From Hymenobacter negativus (GTDB lineage: Bacteria; Bacteroidota; Bacteroidia; Cytophagales; Hymenobacteraceae), in NCBI RefSeq assembly GCF_016056375.1, contig NZ_JAEDAE010000002.1, positions 124,001 through 188,000 of the forward strand: a stretch of 64,000 nucleotides of DNA. Reading direction: 5' to 3'. Every line of letters starts with the position of its first letter. Positions within the stretch are counted from its first letter, which is position 1. Of this stretch, positions 62,188 to 64,000 are shown in pieces. Made by a program: the position numbers and the translations under genes. The notes under the pieces are model-generated. The model was given only the letters and a program-made list of their open reading frames with translations. It had not been told where the DNA came from and made no database searches.

Positions 62188-62387
62188 CGGATAAAAAGGC
62201 GCAAAGCCTTGTGGTACTCAACTATTAACACGAGCCCCGCTGCCGCACCCCGCCGCGCAGCCAAGCTCGTCGCCCTAAATGGCTTAGCCGGGGCGTAAGG
62301 TTCCCGACCTTCTTTCGTCTACCCAGCCGACCCAACCGGGCACCACCGTCGTATGTAGGCACAGTGCCCTTAACCCCAACCTCAGCC

Positions 62388-62936
62388 ATGCGTTTTTCCC
62401 TGCTGTTATTCCTTATTTCGGTGCTTTCGCTCAATTCGGCCTGCTCGCAGAAGCGCGACGTGGCCGCCAACACGCCCCGGCCGGCCCGCACCATCGCCGG
62501 CAAAACCTACTTCCAGCCCCAGCCCGTGACCGGCAAGCCCGATGAATTCCCGGTGCGCCACACTGCCGCCGAGTGGAAGAAAATCCTCACGCCCGACCAA
62601 TACTACATCCTGCGCGAGCAGGGCACCGAGCGCCCCTTCACCGGCAAATACCACGACAACCACGCCGCCGGCAACTACTACTGCGCCGCCGACCACAACC
62701 TGCTTTTCACCTCCGATACCAAGTTTGAGTCGGGCACCGGCTGGCCCAGCTTCTTTGCCCCGGCCACCAATACGAGTGTAAAAGTGGCTTCTGACAACAG
62801 CTTCGGCATGAGCCGCGACGAGATTGTGTGCGCCAAGTGCGGCGGCCACCTCGGCCACGTCTTCGACGACGGCCCCAAGCCCACCGGCCAACGCTACTGC
62901 ATGGACGGCAACGCGCTGGTATTTGAGAAGAAATAA
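62388..62936 (+). CDS. msrB: Lipoprotein methionine-R-sulfoxide reductase MsrB
   Basis: A 182-residue exported MsrB. A lipoprotein signal with lipobox SLNSAC is followed by the MsrB domain: SGTGWPSF, CAKCGGHLGHVFDDGP and the catalytic Cys in QRYCMDGNALVF. It reduces methionine-R-sulfoxide in cell-envelope proteins. The first zinc-site CxxC, normally in YxCxxCGxxLF, reads YYCAADHNLLF, so one of four zinc cysteines is Asp while the second CxxC is intact. The start at 62388 directly precedes the signal. A hairpin terminator follows. Confidence 0.93.
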   Translation: MRFSLLLFLISVLSLNSACSQKRDVAANTPRPARTIAGKTYFQPQPVTGKPDEFPVRHTAAEWKKILTPDQYYILREQGTERPFTGKYHDNHAAGNYYCAADHNLLFTSDTKFESGTGWPSFFAPATNTSVKVASDNSFGMSRDEIVCAKCGGHLGHVFDDGPKPTGQRYCMDGNALVFEKK

Positions 62937-62973
62937 AAGAAGCGGTGGTGATTTTCTGGGAAAATTAATAAAT

Positions 62974-63008
62974 AGAAACCCTTTGGCAATCCAAGCCAAA
63001 GGGTTTCT
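62974..63008 (+). terminator. Hairpin terminator after msrB
   Basis: A perfect 14-bp stem (AGAAACCCTTTGGC with its mirror at 62995-63008) around a 7-base loop, 38 bases past the msrB stop. The following CGTTTGT is only weakly T-rich. Confidence 0.65.
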
Positions 63009-63095
63009 CGTTTGTATAAACCATTTTCCCGGCCCAGCATTTGCTAAGCATAGGGGATGAGCTGTATTCGAATAGTTATAATAAAAAATTGTTGT

Positions 63096-63887
63096 ATGGA
63101 AGCTGAGCTGGACCCCATCGAATTCTTGCAGCAGGAAGTAGCCGGTACCCGCCAGCTGTTGCTCAACAACGGGCTGTATTATCGCCTCCAGACCATGGCC
63201 GACCTGCGCCAGTTTATGGAGCACCACGTTTTTGCCGTGTGGGATTTTATGTCGCTGCTCAAAGCCCTGCAACGTGACCTGACCTGTGTAGACGTGCCGT
63301 GGGTACCCACCGCCAACCCCGCCACGCGTCGCCTCATCAACGAAATTGTGTTGGGCGAGGAAACCGACGTCGACCCGCAGGGTCAGCCTGTTAGCCATTT
63401 CGAGCTCTACGTGCGGGCCATGGAAGAATGCGGGGCCAACACGCTACCCATTCGCCGCCTGGTGGCGGCCGTGGGAGCGGGCCGCACGGTTTCGCAGGCG
63501 CTTGCCGATGCCCCGGCCCCGGATTCGGTGCGCCAGTTTGTCGAAACTACGTTTCGCATCATTCAATCGGGCAAGCCGCACGCGGTAGCGGCGGCTTTCA
63601 CTTTTGGCCGCGAAGACTTAATTCCGGCCATGTTTCGCCAATTGGTGGGCGAGCTGCGCGACCGGTTTCCCGGCCAGCTCGACACATTTGTGTATTACCT
63701 CGACCGTCACATCGAACTCGACGAAGAAGTGCACGCGCCCCTGGCCCAGCAAATGGTGCGCGAGTTGTGCGCCGACGACCCCCAACACTGGCAGGAAGCC
63801 CAGCAGGTCACCATCGAATGCCTGGAAGCCCGCATGGCGCTCTGGGACGGCATCAAGCCCACCCAGGCCAGCCCCGCGCTGGCGTAG
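63096..63887 (+). CDS. DUF3050 (heme-oxygenase-like fold) protein
   Basis: A 263-residue cytoplasmic protein of the DUF3050 family. The N-terminal HHVFAVWDFMSLLKALQ and IVLGEETDVDPQGQPVSHFELYVRAMEE, and the C-terminal YYLDRHIELDEEVHAPLA, place Glu, Asp and His residues as expected for a heme-oxygenase-like helical bundle that could bind a diiron centre. The reaction is unknown. The start at 63096 (MEAELDP) is preferred over an upstream frame starting at 63057 that adds an atypical Cys/Ile-rich 13-residue leader. A strong terminator follows. Confidence 0.87.
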   Translation: MEAELDPIEFLQQEVAGTRQLLLNNGLYYRLQTMADLRQFMEHHVFAVWDFMSLLKALQRDLTCVDVPWVPTANPATRRLINEIVLGEETDVDPQGQPVSHFELYVRAMEECGANTLPIRRLVAAVGAGRTVSQALADAPAPDSVRQFVETTFRIIQSGKPHAVAAAFTFGREDLIPAMFRQLVGELRDRFPGQLDTFVYYLDRHIELDEEVHAPLAQQMVRELCADDPQHWQEAQQVTIECLEARMALWDGIKPTQASPALA

Positions 63888-63920
63888 TCAGCCAACTACT
63901 GAGCCGCGCTCACCGTTTGA

Positions 63921-63951
63921 AGGAGGCAGCCGCCTGGCTGCCTCCTTTTTT
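63921..63951 (+). terminator. Intrinsic terminator after DUF3050 gene
   Basis: GGAGGCAGCC (63922-63931) pairs perfectly with GGCTGCCTCC (63936-63945) around a 4-base loop, followed by T6. It lies 34 bases past the stop. Confidence 0.9.
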
Positions 63952-64000
63952 ATTTATTCGGACATGCTGACTTCTCAACTATTTACTGCCCGTCCTTGGC

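Noticed and set aside
60585..62228. 547-aa plus-strand ORF opposite typA
   Set aside because: Antisense shadow of TypA, whose G1-G4 motifs are all intact on the minus strand.

Overview
The window looks like a chromosomal segment of a high-GC Bacteroidota, most likely Hymenobacter or a close relative (Cytophagales). The support is: a type IX secretion C-terminal sorting domain on a secreted peptidase; Bacteroidota-type -7 boxes (TAnnTTTG) in front of many genes with few Shine-Dalgarno sequences; a DUF6428-containing ars cluster; a TonB-domain exported protein; and many exported lipoproteins. I see no rRNA, tRNA, CRISPR array, prophage or conjugative gene. The assignment rests on gene content only.

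Layout. 1-881: 3' end of an OmpA-family protein with thrombospondin type-3 repeats. 976-3512: arsenic cluster on the minus strand (arsR, DUF6428, arsC, ArsN-type acetyltransferase, aquaporin). 3.5-6.3 kb: an AT-rich spacer, a TonB-domain protein and a BamA/TamA-like outer-membrane protein. 6.5-9.1 kb: the paired DNA-metabolism genes of the TIGR03916 (radical SAM) and TIGR03915 (DUF4130) families. 9.1-15.6 kb: RmlD-like reductase, MFS exporter, GreA/GreB-like factor, DoxX-like membrane protein, bestrophin, lipoprotein. 15.7-19.3 kb: AraC regulator divergent from an AldB-type aldehyde dehydrogenase, followed by DUF779. 19.3-26.4 kb: WD40 propeller, S9 peptidase, MaoC hydratase, DUF4197, SDR, GH1-like hydrolase. 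26.5-31.1 kb: phosphoglycerate mutase, then a galactonate/KDGal catabolic run (aldolase, dehydratase, kinase, lactonase). 31.1-39.7 kb: pbpC and a giant alpha-2-macroglobulin lipoprotein, separated by a RAYT (Y1/HUH) transposase flanked by REP hairpins. 39.7-48.1 kb: DUF4269, HAD, CAT-like acetyltransferase, T9SS M64 peptidase, LysR, threonine synthase, and a glycosyltransferase-deacetylase fusion. 48.1-51.8 kb: a compact operon of a TPR-AAA+ ATPase and two TPR-membrane proteins. 51.9-64 kb: DUF167, endonuclease III-like glycosylase, a Gly/Tyr-rich exported protein, histidine kinase with response regulator, SpoU methyltransferase, GH2 beta-galactosidase, TypA, lipoprotein MsrB and a DUF3050 protein.

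Three things stand out. First, the RAYT unit sits inside what is an adjacent A2M-pbpC pair in other bacteria. Its hairpins carry the RAYT hallmark GTAG, one supplies the A2M stop codon, another has become part of the pbpC N-terminus, and the same hairpin occurs in pairs elsewhere in the window. Second, the TPR-AAA+/TPR-TM/TPR-TM operon has the layout of a membrane-anchored unfoldase with dedicated adaptors and is the best candidate for an undescribed system. Third, the ars cluster has an aquaporin but no visible arsenite pump. A second, unrelated family of long inverted repeats (nine copies, typified by GTCATnCTGAGCGCAGC) fills intergenic gaps, often at gene ends.

All product names come from reading motifs in the translations. 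No database search was possible.
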